From Nocardioides marmorisolisilvae (lineage in GTDB: Bacteria; Actinomycetota; Actinomycetes; Propionibacteriales; Nocardioidaceae): 64,000 nt of DNA. The stretch lies in the NCBI RefSeq assembly GCF_003725775.1, contig NZ_RJSG01000003.1:237307-301306 (forward strand), in the 5' to 3' direction. Made by a program: the position numbers and the translations under genes. Shown piece after piece: positions 1 through 8,121 of the stretch. The notes beneath the pieces were generated by a model that did no database searches, had not been told where the DNA came from, and saw only the letters and a program-made list of their open reading frames with translations. How positions within the stretch are numbered: the stretch's first letter is position 1; each line of letters opens with the position of its first letter.

Positions 1-838
1 CCGGCGCATACAGATACAGCGTGTTGGTGTCTTTGTCAGGGTAGAACTCGGTCGGAGCGTCCAGGGCGACGCGCGCGCCCACCATGACGAAGCCCTTAGA
101 GCTGGCGTAGTTGTCGGTCGGCAGTTCCCATTTGTACTCGGACCCCGCGATGCCGGGGTCCAAGTAAGCGACTCGGTGGGTGCTCGCCGTGTAACCGGTG
201 ACCTTCCAGGAGTAGAACCCCCAGTCCTGCCGGGCAGCGGCGTAGATGACGCCGCCCTTCCAGGCATCGTCACCACCGGGGATCGTGGCGCCGGTGACCC
301 AGGCATTTCCCGGGGTCTCTGAACTTCCCGCCGATGTCCACGTTGCACGACCGCTGCCCTTGTTCGGCCACTGAGCCAGCGTCATCTCTTGTCCATCGAC
401 GAACACCTGAGAATTCTCGAGTTCCAACGGTGAAGCAGTTGAGGTGTGCTTGTAGATGTTTCCGGAATCGACCTGCCACCCCGTAGAACTCACGACGTCC
501 AGGCCACTGATGGTGACATCGTCGTTGTTGTACTTCTGGAAGGTGATCGGGTTGGTGGCGGTGCCGCTGTTCGTGGGCGTCACGGTCTCCCGGTAGGTAC
601 CGGCCATGACATTGACCGTGTCACCGGCCACGGCGACGCTTGCGGCTTTCTGAATGGTCTTGAACGGGGCGCTCGTCGAGTTTCCGGCGTTCGTATCCGA
701 TCCGGTTGCGTCGCTCACGTAGTAGTTCGTGCCTGTCGCACTTGCCGGGTCTGGGATGAAGATCAACATGGCCACGACCAACGAGAGGCCGAACAACAGT
801 TGAGAAGTTCTTCCACGCGGGTTGTTGATCATCTTCAC
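1..838 (-). CDS. Secreted right-handed parallel beta-helix protein (partial, C-terminus off the window)
   Basis: The reading frame runs off the left edge, leaving about 279 N-terminal residues. Residues 1-34 form a signal peptide: charged N-terminus, hydrophobic core, and an A-S-A cleavage site before TGTNYYV. The mature start (YYVSDATGSDTNAG, then PFKTIQKAA and AGDTVNVMAGTYRE) is the typical first coil of pectate-lyase-like / DUF1565 beta-helix proteins, which often act on plant or algal polysaccharides. A GTG start at 838 is chosen because AAAGGA lies five bases upstream; an in-frame ATG at 832 is the alternative. A predicted GntR operator lies about 200 bp upstream, tying it to the sugar operon. 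The exact substrate cannot be read from this half. Confidence 0.82.
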   Translation of the reverse strand, partial: MKMINNPRGRTSQLLFGLSLVVAMLIFIPDPASATGTNYYVSDATGSDTNAGNSTSAPFKTIQKAASVAVAGDTVNVMAGTYRETVTPTNSGTATNPITFQKYNNDDVTISGLDVVSSTGWQVDSGNIYKHTSTASPLELENSQVFVDGQEMTLAQWPNKGSGRATWTSAGSSETPGNAWVTGATIPGGDDAWKGGVIYAAARQDWGFYSWKVTGYTASTHRVAYLDPGIAGSEYKWELPTDNYASSKGFVMVGARVALDAPTEFYPDKDTNTLYLYAP

Positions 839-1216
839 CAAAGTCCTTTGTTCTGGTAATTGCGCCCTTGCTCGCGAAACCGACCGGAATGCTTGCCTCA
901 CCGAGAATCCGCCCTCCAGGTTCACGACGATGCTCGTCGTTCGTTGTCACACCGACGGCCGCGGATCTGCGCTCCACACGGATACAGCCACTAGCCGAAT
1001 ACGACGCTCGCAGCCTGAGTATCTATTGTCAAGCGTTAATCGATAAACAATAATTGACAGCGGGCGGCACCGCTGGGCGACCGTTCGGTTGGCGGGTCGT
1101 GCGGCCGCTGGGCAATAACGAACGGTGCCGGTCTCAGCAGATTCGGATTCGTCGACCGAGGTTGGTGTAGTTCCAGGGGCCAGTCAGGCACTACCTCGGC
1201 CAGGCAAAGACTCGCG
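839..1216. other. Intergenic region holding the promoter of the beta-helix gene
   Basis: No convincing gene is seen in these 378 bases. The only clear structure is the dyad around 1027-1059, described separately as a GntR operator. The rest is mixed sequence with no obvious terminator for the upstream mutarotase-like gene. Confidence 0.6.
1027..1059. promoter_or_regulatory. Predicted GntR operator C, upstream of the beta-helix gene
   Basis: AATCGATAA occurs at 1038-1046 inside a wider dyad, TGTCAA at 1027-1032 and TTGACA at 1054-1059. The same nine-base word is found before the solute-binding-protein gene (9447-9455, other strand) and before gntR (2371-2379, other strand). On the minus strand the left arm also reads TTGACA and could serve as a -35 box for the beta-helix gene, though I see no good -10. 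Confidence 0.55.
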
Positions 1217-1612
1217 TCAGGACGAAGTCGGGCGAGGGCTGATGTCGGCCCGATCCGAACTCGGAACAGCTAGTCCGTCCTCGCCACCGTGCTGACCCTC
1301 GGGCGTCATCGTCCAGACGTGTTCCAGCGTGGCGAACGAATCGTCGGCGGAATCCACAAGCGCATCGATCAACTGGTCCCACTCCGGGTCAATCGGCCCG
1401 AGAAGCCGCATCCGTTCCAGCATCACGTCGAAGCCATCGGCCGTTTCGATCAGGTGGAAGAGCGAGTCGTCGCCATCGCGCCAGATCTGCCAGCGGATGA
1501 CGCCGCACGAACGCAACGCCGCCTCGATCCTGGCCGGGATCCGGGAATGGACCTCGCTGTAGCGGGCGCCGGCACCTGGACGCAACCGAGCTCGTTGAAC
1601 TGTGACTTCCAC
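1217..1612 (-). CDS. L-rhamnose mutarotase-like protein (RhaM/DUF718 family)
   Basis: The 131-aa product resembles the small dimeric ferredoxin-like RhaM family, which interconverts alpha and beta anomers of L-rhamnose or related sugars. Family features visible are the N-terminal VQRARLRPGAG strand, a YSEVHSRIPARIEAALRSCG helix with the Tyr and His expected in the active site, and the closing D-P-E-W-D-Q-L segment. The frame stays open much further upstream, but a GTG at 1612 with AGGGAG eight bases before it gives a protein of family length and leaves 16 bases to the gntR stop. It is the last gene of the sugar operon. The C-terminal 30 residues are not typical and may be disordered. Confidence 0.7.
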   Translation of the reverse strand: MEVTVQRARLRPGAGARYSEVHSRIPARIEAALRSCGVIRWQIWRDGDDSLFHLIETADGFDVMLERMRLLGPIDPEWDQLIDALVDSADDSFATLEHVWTMTPEGQHGGEDGLAVPSSDRADISPRPTSS

Positions 1613-1628
1613 CGCGCTGCTCCCTGGC

Positions 1629-2342
1629 TCAGGACGGCGCGCCAGCAGCGGGCTGCCCACCGCGGAGGACATCCTCGAGGTCGCCTTCGGCATTGCCTGC
1701 CAGACTCGCGGCATGCCGGGCGAACAGCGCCGCAGCCTCCCCCGGAGTCGACGAGACCAAGGCATCGAGTAGGTCCTGGTGCCACTCGGCCGCGACCCGC
1801 CAGTCTCCCTTGAACGCAGGATCGGACAAGATGTCGAAAGAGCGCAGGCTGGGTTCGACGATGTCCCACATCCGTGGCAGGTAGGTATTCCGGGTCGCCT
1901 GCACCACCGCACGATGGAAGGCGAAGTCGTGCTCACGGAATGCGCTCAGATCGCGCCGTTCGGCGGCTTCCCGCATCTGTTCGATCAGGTCGTTGAGGTT
2001 GACCAGATCCTGTTCCTGGAGCCGGCCACAGGCCAGCCTTGCGGCCATCTCCTCGAGAGCGACCCGGCCGACTCTCGCGTCTTCGGCTTCCTGCGTCGAG
2101 AATCGCGACACGAAGTTGCCGTTGCGCGGGATGTTGGTGACGATCCCGTCGTGCACGAGGCGCTTCAGCGCTTCGCGAACGGGGGCTTGGCTCACACCCA
2201 TTTCGCGTGCCAGCTTGTACTCCACGACCTGATCCCCCGGCTCCAAGGTGCCGTCCTTGATCATCTTCTTGATGTGCGTGTAGATCTGCTCGGACAGCAG
2301 TGCTCGATCCAGGTGGAGTCCGTTGGCCACTGAGTCGGTCAT
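1629..2342 (-). CDS. GntR-family transcriptional regulator (FCD/FadR subgroup)
   Basis: The 237-aa protein has an N-terminal winged helix-turn-helix (about residues 20-85, with LAREMGVSQAPVREALKRL as the recognition segment) and a C-terminal all-helical FCD ligand domain with its metal-binding histidines (HDFAFHRAV around residue 140, later EWHQDLL and ARHAA). Regulators of this group usually repress sugar-acid or sugar catabolic genes and are released by a pathway metabolite. It lies between the lactonase gene (21 bases upstream) and the mutarotase-like gene. A putative operator overlaps the end of the lactonase gene, so autoregulation is likely. The likely targets are the importer operon and the beta-helix gene. 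Confidence 0.9.
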   Translation of the reverse strand: MTDSVANGLHLDRALLSEQIYTHIKKMIKDGTLEPGDQVVEYKLAREMGVSQAPVREALKRLVHDGIVTNIPRNGNFVSRFSTQEAEDARVGRVALEEMAARLACGRLQEQDLVNLNDLIEQMREAAERRDLSAFREHDFAFHRAVVQATRNTYLPRMWDIVEPSLRSFDILSDPAFKGDWRVAAEWHQDLLDALVSSTPGEAAALFARHAASLAGNAEGDLEDVLRGGQPAAGAPS

Positions 2343-2363
2343 TATTAGAGGCTACCTCATCAC

Positions 2364-3254
2364 CTACCGCTTATCGATTTGTACGTCCGGCTCAGAGCCC
2401 GCGAGCTTGTAGATCGAGGCGGCCGTCAGCCCCAGCATCGCCTGGAGCTCTGTCGGCGATGACGCGCCGAGGGCCTGTTTCGTCCATTCGAGCACGTCGG
2501 TGTAACGACCGGCACGGGTCGAGACCGGCCAGTCACTGCCGAACATGAGGCGGTCCGGGCCCCACTGCTCCAGTGCCCATTCAGCGGCAAGGCGGGCACG
2601 GCGATGATCCTCGGGCACCGGCGGATGACTGGTGTGGAGTCCGGAGATCTTGGCAGCGACGTTCTTGCGAGCCGCGAGCCGCGCGATCTCGTTCTGCCAT
2701 GTCCCGTCCGGCTCATTTTCACCCAGCCCGAGGTGGCAGAGAACGACGGTGAGTCGAGGGTGTCTCGCCGAAAGCTCGCCTGCGGCACGAAGTTGATCAG
2801 GACGCAGAAGCAGCTCGAGGACTAGTCCGTGATGCTCGACGTAGCCGACCAGCTCCTGGATTCCGCCGAGCGCCGTCCAGTCGGTGGGCAGTTCGACCAG
2901 CGGAAGGCGCACACCTTGGGGAAACCGGCCGTCCGCGAAGACGAGCGGGTGCCAGGGGCTGAGCGGCCGATCTGGCGACCGCGCATATTGCAGCACCACC
3001 CCGATCTGTGCCTGCGTCAGCGCGGACGCGGCACGAGCGCTCGATAGCAACCAGGTCGCCTCGGCGGCTGTGTTCCCGGCTTGCACGGCGACCGCGGCAC
3101 GCAAGCGGACGCCGTCCAGTCCGTCGGCGAACTCCGCTGCCGTGTATTGCGTTCTGAGCTGTGGAACCGCGTTGAGCCACGGCAAGTCGAAGGAGCGGGT
3201 GTCCCAGAGGTGGATGTGGGCGTCGACGAGCCCGAAATCGGCTTCAGGAATCAA
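2364..3254 (-). CDS. Amidohydrolase, L-fucono-/L-rhamnono-lactonase-like
   Basis: The 296-aa protein belongs to the amidohydrolase-2 family (TIM barrel, metal-dependent). The N-terminal metal motif is V-D-A-H-I-H-L-W-D (His13, His15), a mid-chain histidine sits in VVLCHLGLG, and the C-terminal FGSDWPVS holds the catalytic Asp near residue 239. Close relatives hydrolyse sugar-derived 1,4- or 1,5-lactones in non-phosphorylative L-fucose, L-rhamnose or D-arabinose pathways. It follows the RraA-like gene by 15 bases in the same operon, and a sugar dehydrogenase candidate lies about 6.4 kb upstream, which supports the lactonase assignment. The exact sugar is not determinable. Confidence 0.82.
   Translation of the reverse strand: MIPEADFGLVDAHIHLWDTRSFDLPWLNAVPQLRTQYTAAEFADGLDGVRLRAAVAVQAGNTAAEATWLLSSARAASALTQAQIGVVLQYARSPDRPLSPWHPLVFADGRFPQGVRLPLVELPTDWTALGGIQELVGYVEHHGLVLELLLRPDQLRAAGELSARHPRLTVVLCHLGLGENEPDGTWQNEIARLAARKNVAAKISGLHTSHPPVPEDHRRARLAAEWALEQWGPDRLMFGSDWPVSTRAGRYTDVLEWTKQALGASSPTELQAMLGLTAASIYKLAGSEPDVQIDKR
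2371..2379. promoter_or_regulatory. Predicted GntR operator B, upstream of gntR
   Basis: TTATCGATT lies 28-37 bases upstream of the gntR start, within the last codons of the lactonase gene (Gln-Ile-Asp-Lys). It is identical over nine bases to the words found before the binding-protein gene and the beta-helix gene. Part of the match is coding sequence, so it is the weakest of the three sites taken alone. Confidence 0.45.
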
Positions 3255-3269
3255 GCTCGTGCCACCGCG

Positions 3270-4055
3270 TCAGCGAGGCGAGCCAGCCGAGAGCCACGCC
3301 TCGTACTCCGCCCGCGTCTCGGGTGTGAGCGGGTAGTAGTCGCTCAGGCGCGCACCCTGGTCGAGCCTTGTTCGACTGAAGACCTCCCAGTCCTGATGGT
3401 CCTTCGTGGCTGCGCAAACCTCCGGCGCGAGCGCCTGCGGCACGATAACCGGGCCGTCGTCATCGGCGACGACGAAGTCGCCCGGCAGGCACAGGGCGCC
3501 GCCGACTGCGACAGGCACGTCATATGCCCACGGGAACAGCTCCGACTGCGAGGCGTAGTGCGGAGTTGTTCCGGTGCTCCAGACCGGGATCCCTAGCTCG
3601 CGGATGCGGCCGGCATCGCGGATCCGGCCGTCGACGACGATGCCGGCACCGCCCTTGCGCTGGAAGTAGCGGGCGAGGATGTCGCCGATGCATCCGGAGA
3701 ATTTGCTGCCGTACGCCTGGATGACCAGGACGTCGCCCGGCTCCACCGTCTCCATCACTGCCCACAGGGCAGTGTTCCGCTCGACATACTCCTGAGCCAC
3801 ACCGGATGCGAGGTCCTCACGCTGGGGCATGAATTGCAGCGTTAGTGCGGAGCCGACGACCTTCTGGCCGGGTTGAAGTGAGACCGGTCCCTCGACGAAC
3901 GACCGGCGGATGCCGACCTGGTGGAGCTTCGCGCAGGCCGTCGCGGACCCGATCTCTTGCATGGCCGCCATCTGATCCGCGTTCGGTCGCGACCAGGCCT
4001 CGCCGCGGATCGGAAGCTGCACGGGTGGTGTCGTTGCGGCGCCGGTCTGGGTCAT
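3270..4055 (-). CDS. RraA-family protein, probable 4-hydroxy-2-oxoacid aldolase-like enzyme
   Basis: The 261-aa product has the RraA/dimethylmenaquinone methyltransferase fold signature: GCIGD followed by about twenty residues and then VVDGRIRDAGRI, which supplies the Asp/Arg pair of HMG/CHA aldolases. Enzymes of this family cleave hydroxy-2-oxo acids to pyruvate plus an aldehyde or oxo acid; other members only inhibit RNase E. Being next to a sugar lactonase, an aldolase role on a 2-keto-3-deoxy sugar acid is the better reading. It is about 25-60 residues longer than minimal RraA proteins. AAGGA seven bases before the ATG supports the start. A 77-bp gap separates it from the preceding gene. 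Confidence 0.78.
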   Translation of the reverse strand: MTQTGAATTPPVQLPIRGEAWSRPNADQMAAMQEIGSATACAKLHQVGIRRSFVEGPVSLQPGQKVVGSALTLQFMPQREDLASGVAQEYVERNTALWAVMETVEPGDVLVIQAYGSKFSGCIGDILARYFQRKGGAGIVVDGRIRDAGRIRELGIPVWSTGTTPHYASQSELFPWAYDVPVAVGGALCLPGDFVVADDDGPVIVPQALAPEVCAATKDHQDWEVFSRTRLDQGARLSDYYPLTPETRAEYEAWLSAGSPR

Positions 4056-4132
4056 GGACGTTCCTTTCGGTGGGAAATGAGACTTCTCGGCACACGGCGG
4101 TTCTCGGAGAGGACCAAGCCGGTGTGGTCGGG

Positions 4133-6121
4133 TCAGGTTGCGCGAGTTGCTGCGTCGAACCGCTGGTGACGCGGCGTGTAGGCGCCCAACGTCATCTGGC
4201 AGTCGAGGCGGATGATGGTCAGTGGTGGTAGTTGCACTACGAATCGACCCGCGTTCACCTCCAGCGACCCAAGTGCTACATCGACGGGATCGGAGAAGAA
4301 GGAAGTCGAGCTGCCGGGGAAGTCACTGGCGAGAACTGAATAGGTGACCGTGTCGAATCGGTCTTCGCCGAAGGCGCCGCCACTGATCACCACGTTGCGT
4401 TCCTGGGTCGCGCTGAGGTTGACCAACGTGATACCGAGCAGGCTGTCCTCGATCCTGCCGACCAGAGCCGAGATGTCCGGCGGCAGCCCGGGACGACCCG
4501 CGTCAGCATCGGCGTAGCGGATCCGGGCGTATTGCAGCCCGCCGTTGTAAAGCATGTGAGGCGCACCAGTGGTGAGTTGCGTCAGCACTTCAGTCACGAC
4601 CGGGTTCATCCGCTGCCACCAGTGGATGTCGATCTGGTCAGGCGTCGAATCATCTTCGGCGATGAGGGTCAAGCGTCGTGCGGCCTGGGCGATCGCCATT
4701 CGCAACGCACGCTCGGGGTAGTCGGCGTTCTCGCCTTGCAAGTAGGAATACCAAGGCGCCTCATGGCCGGCTTCTTCCTTGTCGCGGAACTCGTGCACGG
4801 CGGACCAGTCATATCCCGCTTCGCTGCGAAGCGTTTCGAGCAGGGCGAGGTCCGCCGCATCCCTCGAGGTCCACCAGAGCCACACCGGAAACGCAGTCTG
4901 CATCGGGTGATAGTCGAACCAGCCGTCTACGGAATGGCGGTACGGGACCAGCATCGTGGCGTTCTGGGCGTCATCGCCTAGTCGAGCCGTCCACTCGCGG
5001 TACATGGTGCCGCGTTCTTCACCCACGTGCCCGAGGCGTTTCTGCTCCTGGACCTGTCGTAGCGGGATCCTGGCGAGTTCGAGAATCGAATCATCCGACC
5101 CCACCAACCGAGCGTTCATGGCTGCGATGAGCGCGGCCGCACCAACGCTGTAGATGCCGTGCGGCCAGGCCCATCCGTAGTGTCCGCCGTACCAGCGTCC
5201 GTCGTGGAGCTCGCCAACCTCACCCGATGGGCCGACATTGTCTGGCATCAGCCCGTGCAGCTCCTCGGCGCGCGTCTTCCACGCTCCGGCGTAAGCCTGA
5301 ACCCAGTCGGCGTACTCGGACTCGTTGTCGTACAGCCAGGCGTTGGCCATCAAGCTGGTCGCACAGAGGTTTACGGCGGTGTCGCCGGTCCCAAGCCGGC
5401 GCTGGATCTCCTGCCCCATGAGCGCGGCCTTCTGCGGATCGTCCAGGTCTCGCCACTTCTCGATCCCGGGCAGCCCCGCAACCGGTAGGCCGTACGGTTC
5501 CATGTACCAAAGGTCGGTGCCGTAGGTATTGAGATCCTCACCCAACCCGGGTAGGGGGCCGCGGGCACCGTTGTGAGGCGCTCGGATCATGTTGCGCTCG
5601 GCATCGAAGTTTCCGCTCGGGGAACCGGCCAGGTAAAGATCGGCGAACTTCTTCGCCCGCTCGCGAAACGCCCCATCGGCCGGGTCCGCCGCACAGATCG
5701 CGTAGAAAAAGAGCAGTGACTCGCCTTGGTGGAACCAGTCGTATCCGTTCTCGTACTCGTTGGTGAGGAAGCCCATCCCCGTCAACTGGGCGGTTACTCC
5801 GGTCCAGTGCCGTTTGCAGGCATCGAGCAGGTCGGACGCTCCTCCCAGGAAGTACAGACTCGGCCAGTTGAAGAATGCCTCGTAGAAGTCGTCCACCCCG
5901 TCGCGCGTGACAAGCGTCCCCTCAAATCTGAGCCGTCCATCCGGGTCGCAGTAGCGCTCCTCGAAGCGCCGCCACGAGACGTCGAGCAAGTCAAAGAGGT
6001 GACGCTCGAGGACCGCCCACGCTGGAGGCATCCCGCTGGGGGCAGTGGCGCGGATGACGACGAGCGTCGTCGGCTCGGGGTCAGCAACGTGAGGTACCCC
6101 GGACGAGCTCGAGAACGACAT
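4133..6121 (-). CDS. Unrecognised 662-aa protein of a sugar operon, probably alpha/alpha-toroid-like
   Basis: I do not recognise a named family. No signal peptide is visible, so it is probably cytoplasmic. The chain is rich in Trp, Tyr and acidic residues in helical stretches (DDFYEAFFNWPSLYFLGG, GYDWFHQGESLLFFYAI, RWYGGHYGWAWPHGIYSVG, DGWFDYHPMQTAFPVWLWW), a look shared with (alpha/alpha)6-barrel glycoside hydrolases, lyases and epimerases. The last 120 residues seem to form a beta-rich domain (NVVISGGAFGEDRFDTVTYSV, FVVQLPPLTIIRLDC), as in many glycosidases. It begins five bases after the permease stop codon, so it should act on the imported sugar. AAAGG nine bases upstream supports the ATG. 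Confidence 0.75.
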   Translation of the reverse strand: MSFSSSSGVPHVADPEPTTLVVIRATAPSGMPPAWAVLERHLFDLLDVSWRRFEERYCDPDGRLRFEGTLVTRDGVDDFYEAFFNWPSLYFLGGASDLLDACKRHWTGVTAQLTGMGFLTNEYENGYDWFHQGESLLFFYAICAADPADGAFRERAKKFADLYLAGSPSGNFDAERNMIRAPHNGARGPLPGLGEDLNTYGTDLWYMEPYGLPVAGLPGIEKWRDLDDPQKAALMGQEIQRRLGTGDTAVNLCATSLMANAWLYDNESEYADWVQAYAGAWKTRAEELHGLMPDNVGPSGEVGELHDGRWYGGHYGWAWPHGIYSVGAAALIAAMNARLVGSDDSILELARIPLRQVQEQKRLGHVGEERGTMYREWTARLGDDAQNATMLVPYRHSVDGWFDYHPMQTAFPVWLWWTSRDAADLALLETLRSEAGYDWSAVHEFRDKEEAGHEAPWYSYLQGENADYPERALRMAIAQAARRLTLIAEDDSTPDQIDIHWWQRMNPVVTEVLTQLTTGAPHMLYNGGLQYARIRYADADAGRPGLPPDISALVGRIEDSLLGITLVNLSATQERNVVISGGAFGEDRFDTVTYSVLASDFPGSSTSFFSDPVDVALGSLEVNAGRFVVQLPPLTIIRLDCQMTLGAYTPRHQRFDAATRAT

Positions 6122-6126
6122 CGTGC

Positions 6127-7134
6127 TCAGCCTTTCGTGGCGCCGGCGACGAGGCCGCCGATGATCTTGCGCTGCATGAGAATGAAGAAGATGAAGGCGG
6201 GTGCGATCGCCAGCAACAGCGTTGGGAACAACAGCGTGAAGTCGGTCGTGTATCTCCCCACCGCCGCGTACACGCCGGTGGTGACCGTGTAGATACCGGA
6301 ACTCGTGCCCAGCACGACCTGCGGGTTGACGAAGTCGTTCCAGACCGCGATCGAGTTGAGAACCACGATGGTCGCCACTGCCGGCTTCATGATCGGAAAG
6401 ATGCAGGACCAGAAGGCGCGGATCTTGCCAGCGCCATCAAGTGCCGCAGCTTCGTCGATGTCGCGGGGCACGGTGCGCAGATACGCGACGAACAGAAAGA
6501 TCGTGACCGGCAAGGTGAGCGCGGTCTCGAACAGGACGAAACCCGGAATTGTCCCCATGAGGCCGAGCACCCGGAGCACGAAAATAACGGGAATCACCGT
6601 CACCTGGCTTGGAATGAACATGCCCGAGACGAAGAACAGCAGGAGCGTCAGGTGCCATTTGCTGCGTCCTCGTGCGATGACGTAGGAAGCCGGCGCCGCC
6701 AGAACGATGCAGAAGACGTTGACGAGGACCACGAACAGGAGAGTGATTCCATACGCGCGAACGACATTGAACTTCTCACTCGTCAGGGCTTTGTGCAGGT
6801 ACTCGAGGGTGAAGTTGTGCGGAGAGATCGCGAGCGGATGGAGAATGATGTCCGCCTGGGGCTTGAACGCGCTGATCACCATGACGTACATCGGCACCAG
6901 CATGAGGACGCCCACGGCGAGGAGAACCGCCCACTTGGCGATCGAGCCGACAGTCGACGATGCGGACGGCGGACGGTGGCGACGGCGACGTGGCGAGCGC
7001 GAACGCGTCGCGTCGACTCCTGCCGCTCCACCTGACGATGCCGCACCGACATCGACCGCGAAGGGCGCGGATGTCAGCGTCGGATTCGCTCTGACCGGAG
7101 CGGTCGACTCAGCGGACCTGGCCCAGTTACTCAT
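6127..7134 (-). CDS. Carbohydrate ABC transporter permease (CUT1, MalG-like)
   Basis: The 335-aa membrane protein has six predicted transmembrane segments, starting after a long Arg/Ser/Pro-rich cytoplasmic N-terminus (RRRRHRPPSAS around residue 50). The ABC-permease EAA loop is DIDEAAALDGAGKIRAFWSC. The C-terminal GGLVAGATKG is typical of MalG-type CUT1 permeases. The ATG at 7134 overlaps the stop of the other permease by four bases (ATGA), which fixes the start, although the frame is open further upstream. The two permeases and the binding protein make an importer for an oligosaccharide or glycoside; its ATPase is not in the operon. Confidence 0.92.
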   Translation of the reverse strand: MSNWARSAESTAPVRANPTLTSAPFAVDVGAASSGGAAGVDATRSRSPRRRRHRPPSASSTVGSIAKWAVLLAVGVLMLVPMYVMVISAFKPQADIILHPLAISPHNFTLEYLHKALTSEKFNVVRAYGITLLFVVLVNVFCIVLAAPASYVIARGRSKWHLTLLLFFVSGMFIPSQVTVIPVIFVLRVLGLMGTIPGFVLFETALTLPVTIFLFVAYLRTVPRDIDEAAALDGAGKIRAFWSCIFPIMKPAVATIVVLNSIAVWNDFVNPQVVLGTSSGIYTVTTGVYAAVGRYTTDFTLLFPTLLLAIAPAFIFFILMQRKIIGGLVAGATKG

Positions 7135-8030
7135 TCGGACACCCTCATCTCGGCCCCACGACGGGTGAGCGTCACGGCCACAGCAATCGCGCCGGTGACG
7201 ATCAGAAGGATCACGGCCTGGGCCGAGCCGAATCCGAGCCGTGCATTCACAAACGAATCTCTGAGAATTTCGTAGACGACGGTCTGCGTAGATCCGGCGG
7301 GGCCACCATCGGTCAACGCCAGGACGATGTCGTACGACTTGAGCAAGCCGACGATAGTCAGCACAAGGTTCACGGTCGTCACCGGAGCGAGCAACGGAAA
7401 GGTGATGTGGCGGAACTTCAGCCATGGCGTGGCGCCGTCCACCATCGCGGCCTCGTAGTACTCCGCGGGGATCGACTTCAAACCGGCGATGTACAGAATC
7501 ATGTTGAAGCCGAACGTGGACCAGACAATGGTGAAGATCAGCGTCCACTTGGCGAACCCTGGGTCCGAAAGGAACGGTACGGGCGGGGCCCCCAACTGGG
7601 TGAGGATGTTGTTGACGACTCCCTGTGGCGCAAGTAGCGCCGACCAGAGGAAGCCGATGATCAACGCACTAATGATGTATGGGTAGAAGAACACCGTTCG
7701 CGCCACCGTGTTCAATGCGCCGGTGCCGCTGATCAGGCAGGCGACAGCCAAGCCCATCCCGTTGCAAAGAATCGTCCCAATCAACGCAACGACGAACGTG
7801 AAGGTGGCCGCATGGACCACTCGAGGATTCTTGAAGGCAGTGGCGTAGTTGTCGAACCCGACCCACTCGAACCTCAGGCTGAAGCCGTTCCAGTCGGTGA
7901 GGCTCAGCACGAACGCAAGAACCATCGGAACCATGAACATCGCCAAGAAGACAATGACCGCTGGTGAGGCCATGACGAGCCCGGGAAGACGACGCTTCCA
8001 GACAAGCCCGGCAGGATGCGCGTTAGCCAT
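7131..8030 (-). CDS. Carbohydrate ABC transporter permease (CUT1, MalF/UgpA-like)
   Basis: The 299-aa protein has six transmembrane helices. The first is preceded by KRRLPGLVMASPAVIVF, and the EAA motif is YYEAAMVDGATPWLKFRHITFP. The start is placed at the ATG at 8030 because AGGGAGTG lies directly before it and this gives the normal N-terminus of the family; the frame could otherwise begin about 48 codons earlier. It follows the binding-protein gene after a 91-bp spacer that contains a strong hairpin and overlaps the second permease by four bases. Confidence 0.92.
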   Translation of the reverse strand: MANAHPAGLVWKRRLPGLVMASPAVIVFLAMFMVPMVLAFVLSLTDWNGFSLRFEWVGFDNYATAFKNPRVVHAATFTFVVALIGTILCNGMGLAVACLISGTGALNTVARTVFFYPYIISALIIGFLWSALLAPQGVVNNILTQLGAPPVPFLSDPGFAKWTLIFTIVWSTFGFNMILYIAGLKSIPAEYYEAAMVDGATPWLKFRHITFPLLAPVTTVNLVLTIVGLLKSYDIVLALTDGGPAGSTQTVVYEILRDSFVNARLGFGSAQAVILLIVTGAIAVAVTLTRRGAEMRVSE

Positions 8031-8061
8031 CACTCTCCCTTCGTCGAAACTGTTTCGCGGC

Positions 8062-8095
8062 GTCGCCGGGGCGACCGTGTGGTCGCCCCGGCGAC
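8062..8095 (-). terminator. Strong stem-loop between binding-protein and permease genes
   Basis: A perfect 15-bp inverted repeat (GTCGCCGGGGCGACC at 8062-8076 and its complement at 8081-8095) surrounds a GTGT loop. It has no T-run. Hairpins at this place in CUT1 operons commonly act as partial terminators or 3' stabilisers so that the binding protein is made in excess over the membrane parts. That role is inferred here. Confidence 0.7.
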
Positions 8096-8121
8096 GGTGG
8101 CGGCCCGAAGGCCACCGGGTG

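Noticed and set aside
7135-7548. 138-codon N-terminal extension of the MalG-like permease
   Set aside because: It lies in the coding sequence of the other permease; the ATGA overlap at 7131-7134 sets the start.
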